DNA from: an uncultured Blautia sp.
Lineage (GTDB): Bacteria > Bacillota > Clostridia > Lachnospirales > Lachnospiraceae
Length of the DNA stretch: 60,798 nucleotides
NCBI GenBank assembly: GCA_900556555.1
Contig: USPF01000002.1
Span: forward strand, 1 to 60,798
Direction of reading: 5' to 3'
Positions 44,801-53,621 of this stretch are shown one piece after another; position 1 is the first letter of the stretch, and each line of letters opens with the position of its first letter. Under the pieces are notes generated by a model. The model did no database searches. It was not told where the DNA came from and saw only the letters and a list, made by a program, of their open reading frames with translations. The position numbers and the translations under genes are program-made.

Positions 44801-47800
44801 TTCTCATTTCGATGGTTCTTTCATCTGTGTATTGAGTTTTATCTCTTCCTTCTTCAGAGTCTGTCACAAAATCAATTGTGATACCTTCCACTGCTTTCAA
44901 GGAAGAAAGTGTGTGTCTTACAGAATTTGCTTCACCTTCACGCTGTAAGTCGAACCAGAGTTCATTGCTTCTATTAAAATCTACATTTCTCTCCTTAATT
45001 GTTACAACTGCGGTTCTGTCTTCTTTGTAATATGGTGCATAATCTTCTGTAGCTTTTGTCTCGTATTTTACCGTTACCTTTGGATCTACGATATCAATCT
45101 TTAACTGCTTATACGCATAAAATTCATTTCCTGAATTATCTACAGCAGTCACACGTACCCAGATATCGTTGGAGTTCCATTCTTTTTTCACTGTAATATC
45201 TCTTGACAATACCTCTTTTTGAAGCTCGTCTAAAGTATATCGTTTTCCTTCTTCTACCTGATACAGATACTCCTTCTTTTCATCGTCCAGTTTATCCTGT
45301 CCTATAGCAATCTGATAATAAACCTCTTTCAAACCGGAAACCGTCTTGTCTACTGGTTTATTATTATCTGTAATGGTCATATGCAACTGGACATCTGAAT
45401 CATAAACTTCTTTGTTCTCTTCTCCAGCAGCCAAATCCAAATCTACATATGGTTCATTATTATCAAGAATAATTCCAAGAGAAGTATAAATTTTACTGTT
45501 GGTTACATTATCAAATGGTTTTACAAGAACCACATAATTGTTAGCTACAAAGTTTTTATCTTCTGCTTTTTTGCTTTCAATTGGAATCGTTGCAGTGTTC
45601 TCTGTAATCATTTGTTTCCACTGATATTCACCATTGTCTTTTAAAGACTCAATATAAGAAAGTAATTCTCTGTCCGGTTCTTCTGAATCGAGAATCATAT
45701 CCCTATTAAGAGGAAGAACCATGTAAGTCCACTCTTTTAATCCGGATGAAGTCTCAACTGATTCTGATACATCTACCTGTACTGTATATTTCGTTTTTTC
45801 AAAAGCACCAAAAGTAACTTTATTTGCAAGAGCTTCCAGTGGTGTTTTTTCTGCTTCTTTTACTGAGCTAAATTCAACTTCTGGAATGGTATTGTCCAGA
45901 TAAATGGTGTATAAAAATTCCTTAGATAAAGCACCGCTAGTCTTATTTGTCAACTGTAAAGTCAGCTCAACCGTATTCGATTCAATCGCATTAAATTTGC
46001 TATATCCATTTGTTGTCAAATATTGCTCATCTTTTCCGACTGCCATGTTTCCAACTTTTAACAGTAGCACTTCATCATATAACTTATCTCCGTTTGTTTC
46101 TAATTTTAATGTTCCACCATCTTTTTTTACCCAAAGCTGATTAAAACTATCATAATACATGGTTGGATTTTCAGGAGAGTTTTCAAACTTAACATAAGAA
46201 GAAATGTTATTGATTGTTTCTTCTTTAATCTTTAAATCACCTGTTGTAATGGTAAACTGATAGTTGTTCACATTAATACTTGTTATTTTCTCAAGGTTTA
46301 CAGACAAAGTTCCCGCATAATCTCCAGGGATTGTTGCATTACCATTTGTTAGCAGTTCCTGTAAAGAGGTTTCACTAGCAGGGTCTGTATAACTTTCTTC
46401 AAAAACACCACTAATACCATCTCCTGTATCAATTTCTACTTCTAACCAATCTTTAGGATTAGGAGTAAATATATAATCCGGGTCATTTCCTTCAATTTGA
46501 TTTCCATATGCATGTCCATAGGATCTTTCCGCATCACTAACTTTAATGGTTGCTGGTCTTTTGTTAATAATAACAGTTGCAGAAACTGAAATTTCATCAT
46601 CTGCCAGAATATAATTGCTTGCCTTAGTACCAGTAAGTTCCAGCTGATTCTGGTTAAATGTAATGGTTGTTTCTTTTCCTTCCAATCGTGTTGCATCTAA
46701 CGAAAACTTATTGGGCAATCTTCCAGTAATACCATTTGGATTCGTTGTATCAACTTTAACATCATCTCCAGAAATGCTATCTAACAAAGCTACTTTTTCC
46801 AATGTAATGAAATCTTCTGTTTCCTCATTTACAACGACATTACGATTATCATCATAAATCTTTGAATACTTCATAGACGTCTTGTCTTTACTGGTATCAA
46901 CATGAATTTCTTTCTTGTTGACTTTCACATACAGTTTTGAATGGAAGGTTTCATCTCCGTCTGTCTTTTTAAAGGTTGCACTGCAAGGATCTTCCCCAGC
47001 TTGCGTAGCTTTCACCAGAAATTCTGTGTAACCTGTTTTTTGGGAGTTCTCCTGTTTGGTAATACTGATGTTTCCAGAAGCATTTGCAATTACTTCATTA
47101 ACAACACCTTCCTTACCTTCTTCTACCCAAATTGTCTTTTCTTCTCCATAAGTAAGAATCATTGGAGTTTTTTCTTTAGATATAACATCCTTATCTTGTT
47201 CATCTCTATAAGTCAGTCCTCCAACTTTGTAATTATATTCCTTAATTACTGTATCACTTGCTTTATAATAATCTGGGTTTCCTAAATATTGTACTGTTAT
47301 AGTGTACTTTCCTGAAAAATCCAAATTCTTCTTTGTAAGTTCTAAAGTAGCTTTTCCATCTTTCAACTCTACTTCTTTTACAATTGGTTTTACTACCTCA
47401 TCTACCTCTTCTTGCTTCAATGTAAATTTCACATTACCGCCAGTAGGTGTATTATTTCCAGTAATTGATTCTATTGTCACATCTACTTTTAATTTCTTTG
47501 CAAATAAACCTGTTTTATTAACAGATACCTCTGTGATTTTTGTTTCGCATTCTCCAATTGTCACCTGGATTCCATTTGCCGGTACATTACCATACTTTGA
47601 TGTGATTGTAGGTGTAATTGTAGCTGTTCCCGCCTTAATACCCGTAACTTCACCTGTTGCGGCATCCACAGCTGCAATATTTGCTTGACTAGAGCTCCAG
47701 TTAACACTTTCCACTTGTACTTGTGGTAAAACAGATACACTTGTATTTTCTCCAACCACAATACTTCCCTTGGCAATAGAAGCAGATACTGTGTCTAAAT

Positions 47801-48521
47801 TCATACTTATGCTGGCATTTGTAACTTCTGAATCTGTTACGGTTATACTACCTGTATAAGCCTGAAATCCTTCACACTGTACACTTAATCCATATGTACC
47901 ATTAGGAACTTGTGTTACAGAATAAGAACCAGTCTCATCTGTAGTCGTTAGTTCAAAGTCTCCCAGTTTTACTGTTGCATTCTGTATCGGTTTATTATTC
48001 GCTGAAACTGTTCCACTTACCGTATAAGTCGGTATTTTAGCTGTAAAAGTTGCCGTTCCTGATACTTCGCCGCAGGTTGCGGTTACAGTCACTGTTGTAT
48101 CGTTTTTTAAAGTTGAAGGAATTGTTACTGTGGCTTCTTTGTTATCTGAAACATTTTCAACTATCGATAAGCCATTATCTGCACTCCATGTAATTTTGTC
48201 ATCATCAGGAGCTGTTCCTTTAATAGACGCTGTAAATCTTACAGTTTCACCCACTTTTGCTTCATTCTTATCTGCTGTAACCGTAATGGTATATTGCGGC
48301 GTTGTCTCACCGCTATCTCCTCCCGGTGTACCACCCTGATCCGTACTGCCTCTATTGCCATCTGGCTGCTGCTGATCCGTCGGAGCGGCTTTTGTCTGTC
48401 CGACATCTTCCCCTGGCTGTGCCGCATAAATCTGCACAGGTTCTAAGAGCATACCCATGACCATTGCGAACACCATCATCAGGGAAAGAATTCTTTGTGT
48501 TAATTTACGCTTTCCTTTCAT
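41868..48521 (-). CDS. Giant Ig-repeat surface protein with C-terminal membrane anchor
   Basis: Secreted 2217-residue protein. A signal peptide covers residues 1-34 (ILSLMMVFAMVMGMLLEP). A Gly/Gln/Asp-rich spacer follows. Then come an Ig-like domain (about 75-165), a carboxypeptidase-regulatory-like domain (about 165-240, KPIQNATVKLGDFELTTTDE), a Big_2-type domain (VTGIKAGTATI), further Ig-like and MBG-like domains (RPATIKVSDAERSYGHAYGN), and at least four long repeats containing TRTATVTV-x-x-R-N-F and YTF-x-x-x-x-T-D-x-A-G-N. The C-terminus is one TM helix plus KKKKR, with no LPXTG. The architecture suggests an adhesin or sensor arm projecting from the membrane. It is the last gene of the kinase-phosphatase locus. 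Confidence 0.86.
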   Translation of the reverse strand: MKGKRKLTQRILSLMMVFAMVMGMLLEPVQIYAAQPGEDVGQTKAAPTDQQQPDGNRGSTDQGGTPGGDSGETTPQYTITVTADKNEAKVGETVRFTASIKGTAPDDDKITWSADNGLSIVENVSDNKEATVTIPSTLKNDTTVTVTATCGEVSGTATFTAKIPTYTVSGTVSANNKPIQNATVKLGDFELTTTDETGSYSVTQVPNGTYGLSVQCEGFQAYTGSITVTDSEVTNASISMNLDTVSASIAKGSIVVGENTSVSVLPQVQVESVNWSSSQANIAAVDAATGEVTGIKAGTATITPTITSKYGNVPANGIQVTIGECETKITEVSVNKTGLFAKKLKVDVTIESITGNNTPTGGNVKFTLKQEEVDEVVKPIVKEVELKDGKATLELTKKNLDFSGKYTITVQYLGNPDYYKASDTVIKEYNYKVGGLTYRDEQDKDVISKEKTPMILTYGEEKTIWVEEGKEGVVNEVIANASGNISITKQENSQKTGYTEFLVKATQAGEDPCSATFKKTDGDETFHSKLYVKVNKKEIHVDTSKDKTSMKYSKIYDDNRNVVVNEETEDFITLEKVALLDSISGDDVKVDTTNPNGITGRLPNKFSLDATRLEGKETTITFNQNQLELTGTKASNYILADDEISVSATVIINKRPATIKVSDAERSYGHAYGNQIEGNDPDYIFTPNPKDWLEVEIDTGDGISGVFEESYTDPASETSLQELLTNGNATIPGDYAGTLSVNLEKITSINVNNYQFTITTGDLKIKEETINNISSYVKFENSPENPTMYYDSFNQLWVKKDGGTLKLETNGDKLYDEVLLLKVGNMAVGKDEQYLTTNGYSKFNAIESNTVELTLQLTNKTSGALSKEFLYTIYLDNTIPEVEFSSVKEAEKTPLEALANKVTFGAFEKTKYTVQVDVSESVETSSGLKEWTYMVLPLNRDMILDSEEPDRELLSYIESLKDNGEYQWKQMITENTATIPIESKKAEDKNFVANNYVVLVKPFDNVTNSKIYTSLGIILDNNEPYVDLDLAAGEENKEVYDSDVQLHMTITDNNKPVDKTVSGLKEVYYQIAIGQDKLDDEKKEYLYQVEEGKRYTLDELQKEVLSRDITVKKEWNSNDIWVRVTAVDNSGNEFYAYKQLKIDIVDPKVTVKYETKATEDYAPYYKEDRTAVVTIKERNVDFNRSNELWFDLQREGEANSVRHTLSSLKAVEGITIDFVTDSEEGRDKTQYTDERTIEMRTRFHGDNKYNFDVHCTDTAGRANKEENGTYFVIDKTAPKLKVAYWNSDGAVGVAGSEDGRVYSGKTVTAKVEIEEHNFAYADKDVPIDVKVTANKVGAGEEIPDYAVLEKTNSLDVWSNNVDVYTSTYTFNSDANYTHSITYTDLAGNIVTYGPGYFTVDKTQPTGTVEIKGFGFWESLLEKITFGLFSPSTVDVVMTGADHTSPVNPVQFARFHDQMTRDDLENYNGWSSASQEKPESAAFSVSPDEQFIVYTKVTDYAGNYQYFSSDGMIVDSTKPAPVVTITNLSQAQNGIFNENVTLQIDVEDPTAGETYSGLEKVWYTVSAAGNVTTSKTIELLNNSGNKVQGNKTFSKVITVPADVYNSNDVKVQAFATDFSGNQGDSEITELKIDVTNPTISVSWDLNNPLNGRYYKDTRTATVTVTDRNFDPNNVRFSITNTDGTSANIGGWSSSSNIGVSDTATSTCQVSFPADGDYTFTLGCTDLAGNSGEYGQTDEFTIDKTIPVMTVSYDNNNARNGNFFKETRTATVTIREHNFNAADVRAAITASLEGSGISTPSISGFSGSGDVHTATVNYSTDGDYTFDIDYTDMAGNAAADYTQDSFTVDLTAPELEITDVEDKSANNDAVAPKVEATDVNYDAKGVTMTLTGANNGNVEVGKVVSAIQNGQSMKFNDFARTEEMDDLYKLQAKAVDKAGNETQKEIMFSVNRYGSVFILDNDTKDWLKTGDEGYTYIREEKEVGIREINVDAIESRSITVNRDGDLASLKENTDFTVKNSGSDAQWKEAHYVIAKNNFEEEGNYTVILNTQDKAQNSMNNTSVKKANKNLPIEFAVDKTAPTVVVSGVEDDAQYRAAERAMIVDAKDNLALTKVSISIDGEKTVYDGEELLKDNGVIETAVASANRWQNIEITAEDAAGNVLGQSEKALEGEPVVLRVLVTPNIVIQYYMNKPLFYGSIAAIVIMAGLIIFLFAKKKKR

Positions 48522-48658
48522 GTCCTTTTCCTCTTTTCTTTCTTTGTACTATATATTGAAATATCCTTCCATATACCAGAAAGTACAGGTAAAGGGAAGT
48601 GATACACAACACTATGGATATAAAACCTCTTCTCTATCCCTTTCATTCCACTCATCTC

Positions 48659-49195
48659 CTACACCACCTCGTTTGTATGAATGTGCAGTTCGTATTTTTC
48701 GATTCTGAACATTCCATGGCTTTCGTCTACTTCACGCTGTGCCATTTCTCTGGTGGCTGTCTGCATGCTCTGGTTCAGCACCTCAGTTGCTCCGGCATCC
48801 AGGACTTCTGTAGCACCTGCCTCTAAGACTCCAACAGCATTTGCTGCCAGTGGTTCTGTAGGCGTGGGCGGCGGCTGAATGATATCTTCCATCTTTGCCT
48901 TACGGACACTGCCCAGTTTCTTGCTGTTCCCAATGTTCCCGGAACGGCTGAGAGTTCCTGTATTGCCCCTTCCAACCGGCCTCCGAAGCTGTCCTGTACG
49001 GGAGTTGATTTCTTCCATGTGCTGCACTGTTTTCTTCACAGAACGCCCGGTTCGGGTATTGAAAATATTGATGATATCAAATTTAAAAAAGAAAATAATG
49101 CTAAGAACCAGGCAGAAAATGCAGACACCCAGACACACATAAAACAAAGTATGAAACAAACTAATCTGCTGTTGTATCTGTTCCACTTGTTCCAC
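48659..49195 (-). CDS. Small membrane protein with TEVL repeats, in kinase operon
   Basis: I do not recognise a family. The 178-residue protein has one TM helix near residues 14-36 (LFYVCLGVCIFCLVLSIIFF). A basic, Ser/Gly/Arg-rich region follows (KKTVQHMEEINSRTGQLRRP, near residues 53-72). Near residues 125-143 two copies of GATEVL occur (EAGATEVLDAGATEVLNQ). The C-terminus has a histidine pair (LHIHTNEVV). The Thr in ATEVL is similar to ETTVLG/ETSVLG in the FHA protease of the same operon, suggesting a shared kinase target or FHA ligand. Its start overlaps the kinase 3' end by 35 bp. It may couple the kinase to the giant surface protein. Confidence 0.75.
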   Translation of the reverse strand: MEQVEQIQQQISLFHTLFYVCLGVCIFCLVLSIIFFFKFDIINIFNTRTGRSVKKTVQHMEEINSRTGQLRRPVGRGNTGTLSRSGNIGNSKKLGSVRKAKMEDIIQPPPTPTEPLAANAVGVLEAGATEVLDAGATEVLNQSMQTATREMAQREVDESHGMFRIEKYELHIHTNEVV

Positions 49196-50948
49196 CTCCC
49201 TGACCGATTCCTTCTATATTCGCTGTGTTATAAGTTGATTCCACAATATTTTTCGCTGTACCGACATTTTCAAGAATGGAATCCCTCATATTCATCTCAT
49301 ATTTTTCACTTGATTCCATGCTGCTAAGGACTTCCTCAGCCTGTCCAAGTTGCGTCAGCATCTGCTGTTTTGTGATACCTGCATCTTTGAAATTGCTTGC
49401 TTTTCCAGCAATCTGTGCTGTCAATTCTTTATAAGACAGAAGCTTGTACAGGTTATTGCTGTCTTTGGCATCCTCTTCCACAATCCCTACCAGGTCAAAC
49501 CAGTAATCAGAATAGGAAACAACAGAATCTCCCGCCTGATTCCGCACCTTCAGGCTATCGTAATAATTGGCAATCTTATACAGGTTCTTCGCCCTGGCAA
49601 TGTTTTTTTCATTTAATTCTGCTGTAGGAGATGCTTCAGAAGCATTGCTCAACCATTTCTTGGAAGCCGCTTTATCTCCTGTTCCGTTATAGGAATAGAA
49701 ATACGCCACTCCCAGGTCATAAGAAAATTTATCGTAATCGTCGCCATTGGTTTTGAAATAATCTTCATTACTTCTCTTTGCATTTCCCGTGATTCCTATG
49801 ACTTTACGAATTGTCTGCTCTTCTTCACTGGAAAATACCGTAACCTGTTCTGCATCTCCATTTGTATTTTCTTCTTTGTCATGGAGAAGGAAAAATTGCA
49901 GAAGCCCTTCATAGGCAGCCCCTTCCTTGGGGTTCAGGGTAATGGCATTTTCGTAATACTCTACACATTTATCCCAGTCTGTGGAGGCCAGGTTTTCCGC
50001 TTCCACCAGATAAGCGTCATAGGTACTGGATTTCACAGAGTTTTCGGCTATCTTGAATCCCACTGCTCCGATTCCTGCCAAAACGGTAAGGGAAGCTGCT
50101 GCCAGGAAACTACGCCACTTCAAGGATTGTTTTCTTTTATATTCAATATCCAGTTCATTATAGTGTTCTAATGCATAAAGCAGCTCACCACAGGACTGAT
50201 ATCTGTCTTCCGGATTTTTCTGGGTACATTTGAGAATGATTTCTTCCAGACCTGAGGACAAATCAGGATTCCAATACCGGATTGGGTACATTTCATAGGG
50301 CGGCTCACTTGGATTGTACCCGGTGAGCAGATGATACAAGGTTGCACCCAGGCAATAAATATCTGTTCGGGCATCTGTCTGTCCGTGCCCGCCATACTGC
50401 TCCGGTGCTGCATAGCCCTGGGTTCCCAGACAGGTGGTATCTGCCACACTGGTTTCCTTGAACTCTCTTGCTGTACCGAAGTCAATGAGCATGACCTTGC
50501 CATCCGGCCGCAGCATAACATTGGAAGGTTTCATATCCCTGTAGATAATCGGTGGTTTTCTGGAATGCAGGTAGGAAAGCACATCACAAAGCTGTTTTGC
50601 CCACTCAATGACATCCTCCTGATCCTGTGCCCCGTACTCACGAAGCACTTTTTCCAGGGTACGCCCTTCTATGTAGTCCATAACAATGAGGAAACTTCCG
50701 TCTCCATCGATTACGTCAATAATACTTGGCAGATTTGGATGATTCAGTTTTTTCAGCAAATCTGTCTCTACGATTAAGCCTTGCTTCACAACTTCGAAGT
50801 TCTGGACACCATCCTTACGGACTTCTTTAATTGCCCACTGTTTATTGGCTCTCTCATTCATGGCAAGGTACACCACACTCATACCGCCTTGCCCGATTTT
50901 ATTCAATATTTTATATTTCCCGTCTACTAATGATCCAATTTCAAGCAT
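49161..50948 (-). CDS. Membrane Hanks-type Ser/Thr protein kinase
   Basis: Transmembrane eukaryotic-like kinase. The Gly-rich loop is IGQGGMSVVYLAM (residues 18-30), the catalytic Lys is in WAIKEV, the catalytic loop reads IYRDMKPSNVML (near residues 137-148; Tyr-Arg-Asp in place of HRD), the metal loop is LIDFGTAREF and the activation end is YAAPEQYGG. A TM helix lies near residues 282-302 (FLAAASLTVLAGIGAVGFKI). The extracellular 290 residues are helical, TPR-like (AASKKWLSNASEASPTAELN), and there are no PASTA repeats, so it is not a PrkC-type cell-wall sensor. It is encoded 12 bp after the PP2C gene and belongs to the same operon as the FHA protease and the giant Ig protein. Confidence 0.92.
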   Translation of the reverse strand: MLEIGSLVDGKYKILNKIGQGGMSVVYLAMNERANKQWAIKEVRKDGVQNFEVVKQGLIVETDLLKKLNHPNLPSIIDVIDGDGSFLIVMDYIEGRTLEKVLREYGAQDQEDVIEWAKQLCDVLSYLHSRKPPIIYRDMKPSNVMLRPDGKVMLIDFGTAREFKETSVADTTCLGTQGYAAPEQYGGHGQTDARTDIYCLGATLYHLLTGYNPSEPPYEMYPIRYWNPDLSSGLEEIILKCTQKNPEDRYQSCGELLYALEHYNELDIEYKRKQSLKWRSFLAAASLTVLAGIGAVGFKIAENSVKSSTYDAYLVEAENLASTDWDKCVEYYENAITLNPKEGAAYEGLLQFFLLHDKEENTNGDAEQVTVFSSEEEQTIRKVIGITGNAKRSNEDYFKTNGDDYDKFSYDLGVAYFYSYNGTGDKAASKKWLSNASEASPTAELNEKNIARAKNLYKIANYYDSLKVRNQAGDSVVSYSDYWFDLVGIVEEDAKDSNNLYKLLSYKELTAQIAGKASNFKDAGITKQQMLTQLGQAEEVLSSMESSEKYEMNMRDSILENVGTAKNIVESTYNTANIEGIGQGGGTSGTDTTAD

Positions 50949-50960
50949 ATAGACTTCCTC

Positions 50961-51728
50961 CTAATATGCCCGAATCAAAGCAACTGAAATGTTGTCGTCT
51001 TCTCTTCTGACTTTATTTAACTCTGTAAAATATACAGCCGTTTCTTTCATTTTCTCTTCTGTAACCATAAGTTCTGGTTTCATTTTTTCATAGAACTCCT
51101 CTGGAGTGATCACATGGCGGAAACCATCTGAACACATCATAAACAGGGAATCTGGTTTGTATTCCCCTACATAGAAGTCCGGTTCTATCACACTGCTTGC
51201 TCCTACGCACTGAAGCAGCACGTTTCTTCTTGGATGGTTTCTTGCTTCCTCAGGAGTCATCCGCCCAAGATCCATCTCTCTCTGTACATAAGTCTGGTCT
51301 AAAGTCATTTGGTGAAAGCCGTCTTTAATATAATAAACACGGGAATCACCCACATTTATGATATAGTAGATATTGTCTACCAAAAGCAGTGCTGCCAGGG
51401 TTGTTCCCAGGCTCATATTGCATTCCAGCCCGTATTGGCTGATTCTCTGATTCTGTTCTAAAATTAAATTTGTCCAGCTATTTCTCAAAGTATTGGCCTC
51501 CAGACCACCATACAGCAGTCCGGGGAATTCCTGATGAAACCATCTGGAAAAGGCCTTTACTAAGATGGCACTGGCGACCTCACCTTTTGCAAGGCCGCCC
51601 ATACCATCACAAACTACGCTTAACAAAACCTGTCCATAGTCTGTAGCCGCTGTTTCTATTAATACTGAGTCCTGATTTGTACTCTTTCTGATTCCCACAT
51701 CTGTGTGGACAGTTGTCAAATAATTCAT
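50961..51728 (-). CDS. PP2C-type Ser/Thr protein phosphatase
   Basis: Metal-dependent phosphatase that would reverse the action of the adjacent kinase. Motifs: TDVGIRKSTNQDSVLIE (residues 9-25), VVCDGMGGLAKGE (near residues 38-50), NVGDSRVYY (near residues 125-133), LQCVGAS, CSDGFRHVIT (near residues 198-207) and REDDNISVALI (near residues 241-251). Length 255 is that of a stand-alone PP2C such as PrpC. It lies between the FHA protease gene and the kinase gene, an order typical of kinase-phosphatase pairs. Cytoplasmic. Confidence 0.95.
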   Translation of the reverse strand: MNYLTTVHTDVGIRKSTNQDSVLIETAATDYGQVLLSVVCDGMGGLAKGEVASAILVKAFSRWFHQEFPGLLYGGLEANTLRNSWTNLILEQNQRISQYGLECNMSLGTTLAALLLVDNIYYIINVGDSRVYYIKDGFHQMTLDQTYVQREMDLGRMTPEEARNHPRRNVLLQCVGASSVIEPDFYVGEYKPDSLFMMCSDGFRHVITPEEFYEKMKPELMVTEEKMKETAVYFTELNKVRREDDNISVALIRAY

Positions 51729-51759
51729 AGTCTGCTCTCTTTCCTTTAAAATGTATTAA

Positions 51760-53442
51760 TTACATATGAAATTCGAAATCTTCATCTGCGAAACGGACAG
51801 TATCATTGTCTTTCAAAGCAACTTCCTGACCCGGCACAACTTTCACTCCATTTACAAAAGTAAAGTTTGTAGAATTCATATCAGCTACAAAGTACTGTGA
51901 ACCTTTTCTGGAAATACGTGCGTGGCATCTGCTCACGGAAGTATTGTCAGAAATACAATAATTTACACGGCTTCTTTCTTTACCAATAGTGAAGCTTGGA
52001 GCACTGAGCACTACACGTTCATTTGTTTTCTTACGGATCATGTAAGCTGCACTCTGTGCAGAAGCTCCAAGTACGGTTGTTTCTCCTCTTCCTTCGCCAA
52101 GTACGCTGGTTTCGCCTGCACCTGCTGATGGTTCCTGTACTGGATTATAAGAACGTGCCTCTGCTCTTGGTGCCGGAGCAGTTCTTCTCTGTTCTTCTGC
52201 TCTCTGTCTCATCATGCGTTCACGTTCCATTTCTTCTTTTTTCTTTTTGTTACCGGATAATACTACAAGAATCACTACGATGACTACGATAATCACTACA
52301 GCAGCACCAATGATAATCCATAACACCATACCAGGACCTTTCTGTTCTTCCAGGTCATCTGCTGCTTTTTCTACTTCATCCTGTGCCTTGTCAATGATTT
52401 CCTGAGATGCCTCGTCATCATCCATTACTTGATAAGCACTGTCTAATTTATCTTCCAGTTCTTTTACAGAATCTTCTGTGTATTTTCCATCTGCCAGTTT
52501 ATCTTCTGCATCGGAGATAGCAGATTCTAATTTGGAAGTATCTGCTGCAACTGGTTCTACTACTGGATCATCCTTTATCTCACCACCATTTGTTCCAGTA
52601 CCTTCTGTTCCGGTAGTAGCGTTGCCTTCTGTTCCTGTGGTTCCACCAGTAGTTCCGCTGCCTTCGTTATATGTAACACCCAGCTGATTCAGCAGAGTTT
52701 TCACATCGTTAATTTCCATTGCATAGTAGTATCCTTCTTCAATGGATACTCTGGAAGTATTGATACCGATAACACGACCAACTCCATCAGAATCAACAGC
52801 TACTAATGGTCCGCCAGAGTTTCCGTCAGAAATCTTAGCACCGTGCTGGATAAATGGTGTAGAGTTTCTTTCCATTTTTTTAGATACGATACCAGAAGTT
52901 ACAGATACGTCATCACTGGTGTAGTAACGAACATCCTGAGCAAGTTCAGAAAGCAGAGGGAATCCAAGTACATAGATTGCCTGAGTTTCTTTTACATTTG
53001 CACTGTCGCCTAATTCCAAAGAAATTCTGTCATAAATAGGAGAGCTTAATTCCAGGATTGCCACATCCATTTCAGCACTGCTCTGAATAACAGATGCATC
53101 GATTACAACGTCACGCTGTACAACAACCTGCACACGCACATCCAGCTTGTTATCATTTACAAAGTCAACACCATACAGAGCACTTGCTGCTTCTTTTGTC
53201 TCTTGTGTCATTGTAACCACATGCTGATTCGTCAGTAATGTCTGGTCATTGATCAGGAATCCACTTCCTCCCTGAATAAAATGACGTCCGCCATTCTGGT
53301 CGATCCAGTTCAGGTTTACCTGAAGGACACCACTTCTCATCTTGTTCACGACTTCTGCATCATCTGCAAAAACCGGCACTGCCATGGCGATTGTAAGGCA
53401 GAGAGCCAATAAAAGCGAAAACAATTTTTTTCCTTTTTTCAT
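51760..53442 (-). CDS. Trypsin-like protease with TM segment and cytoplasmic FHA domain
   Basis: Membrane protein of 560 residues with an extracellular S1 protease and an intracellular FHA domain. Signal peptide: residues 1-26 (LFSLLLALCLTIAMAVPVFA). Catalytic triad: His in LTNQHVV, Asp in MDVAILEL and Ser in GNSGGPLV. A Gly/Thr-rich spacer and a helical segment (about 305-365) precede a TM helix near residues 370-395 (WIIIGAAVVIIVVIVVILVV). The cytoplasmic tail holds GETSVLGEGRGETTVLG and then an FHA domain (FTIGKERSRVNYCISDNTSV; SRCHARI; NGVKVVPGQEV). FHA domains bind phosphothreonine, so it is a likely partner of the kinase. I start at 53442, as AGGAGG lies 7 bp upstream. First gene of the operon. 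Confidence 0.9.
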   Translation of the reverse strand: MKKGKKLFSLLLALCLTIAMAVPVFADDAEVVNKMRSGVLQVNLNWIDQNGGRHFIQGGSGFLINDQTLLTNQHVVTMTQETKEAASALYGVDFVNDNKLDVRVQVVVQRDVVIDASVIQSSAEMDVAILELSSPIYDRISLELGDSANVKETQAIYVLGFPLLSELAQDVRYYTSDDVSVTSGIVSKKMERNSTPFIQHGAKISDGNSGGPLVAVDSDGVGRVIGINTSRVSIEEGYYYAMEINDVKTLLNQLGVTYNEGSGTTGGTTGTEGNATTGTEGTGTNGGEIKDDPVVEPVAADTSKLESAISDAEDKLADGKYTEDSVKELEDKLDSAYQVMDDDEASQEIIDKAQDEVEKAADDLEEQKGPGMVLWIIIGAAVVIIVVIVVILVVLSGNKKKKEEMERERMMRQRAEEQRRTAPAPRAEARSYNPVQEPSAGAGETSVLGEGRGETTVLGASAQSAAYMIRKKTNERVVLSAPSFTIGKERSRVNYCISDNTSVSRCHARISRKGSQYFVADMNSTNFTFVNGVKVVPGQEVALKDNDTVRFADEDFEFHM

Positions 53443-53621
53443 GCTTTTTCCTCCTGTTGTGTATAATTTTTTATAAAGCATTTGTATTAATTTTATACTT
53501 TTTTATACATCTACAACATGTGGCAAGTTTTGTGGACAGACTTTTTCTCCAAATATTCTTTACTTTTCGACAAGATTTTAATACCCTATTGTTATAGTTG
53601 TATATTAAAGGAGTCATTGCT

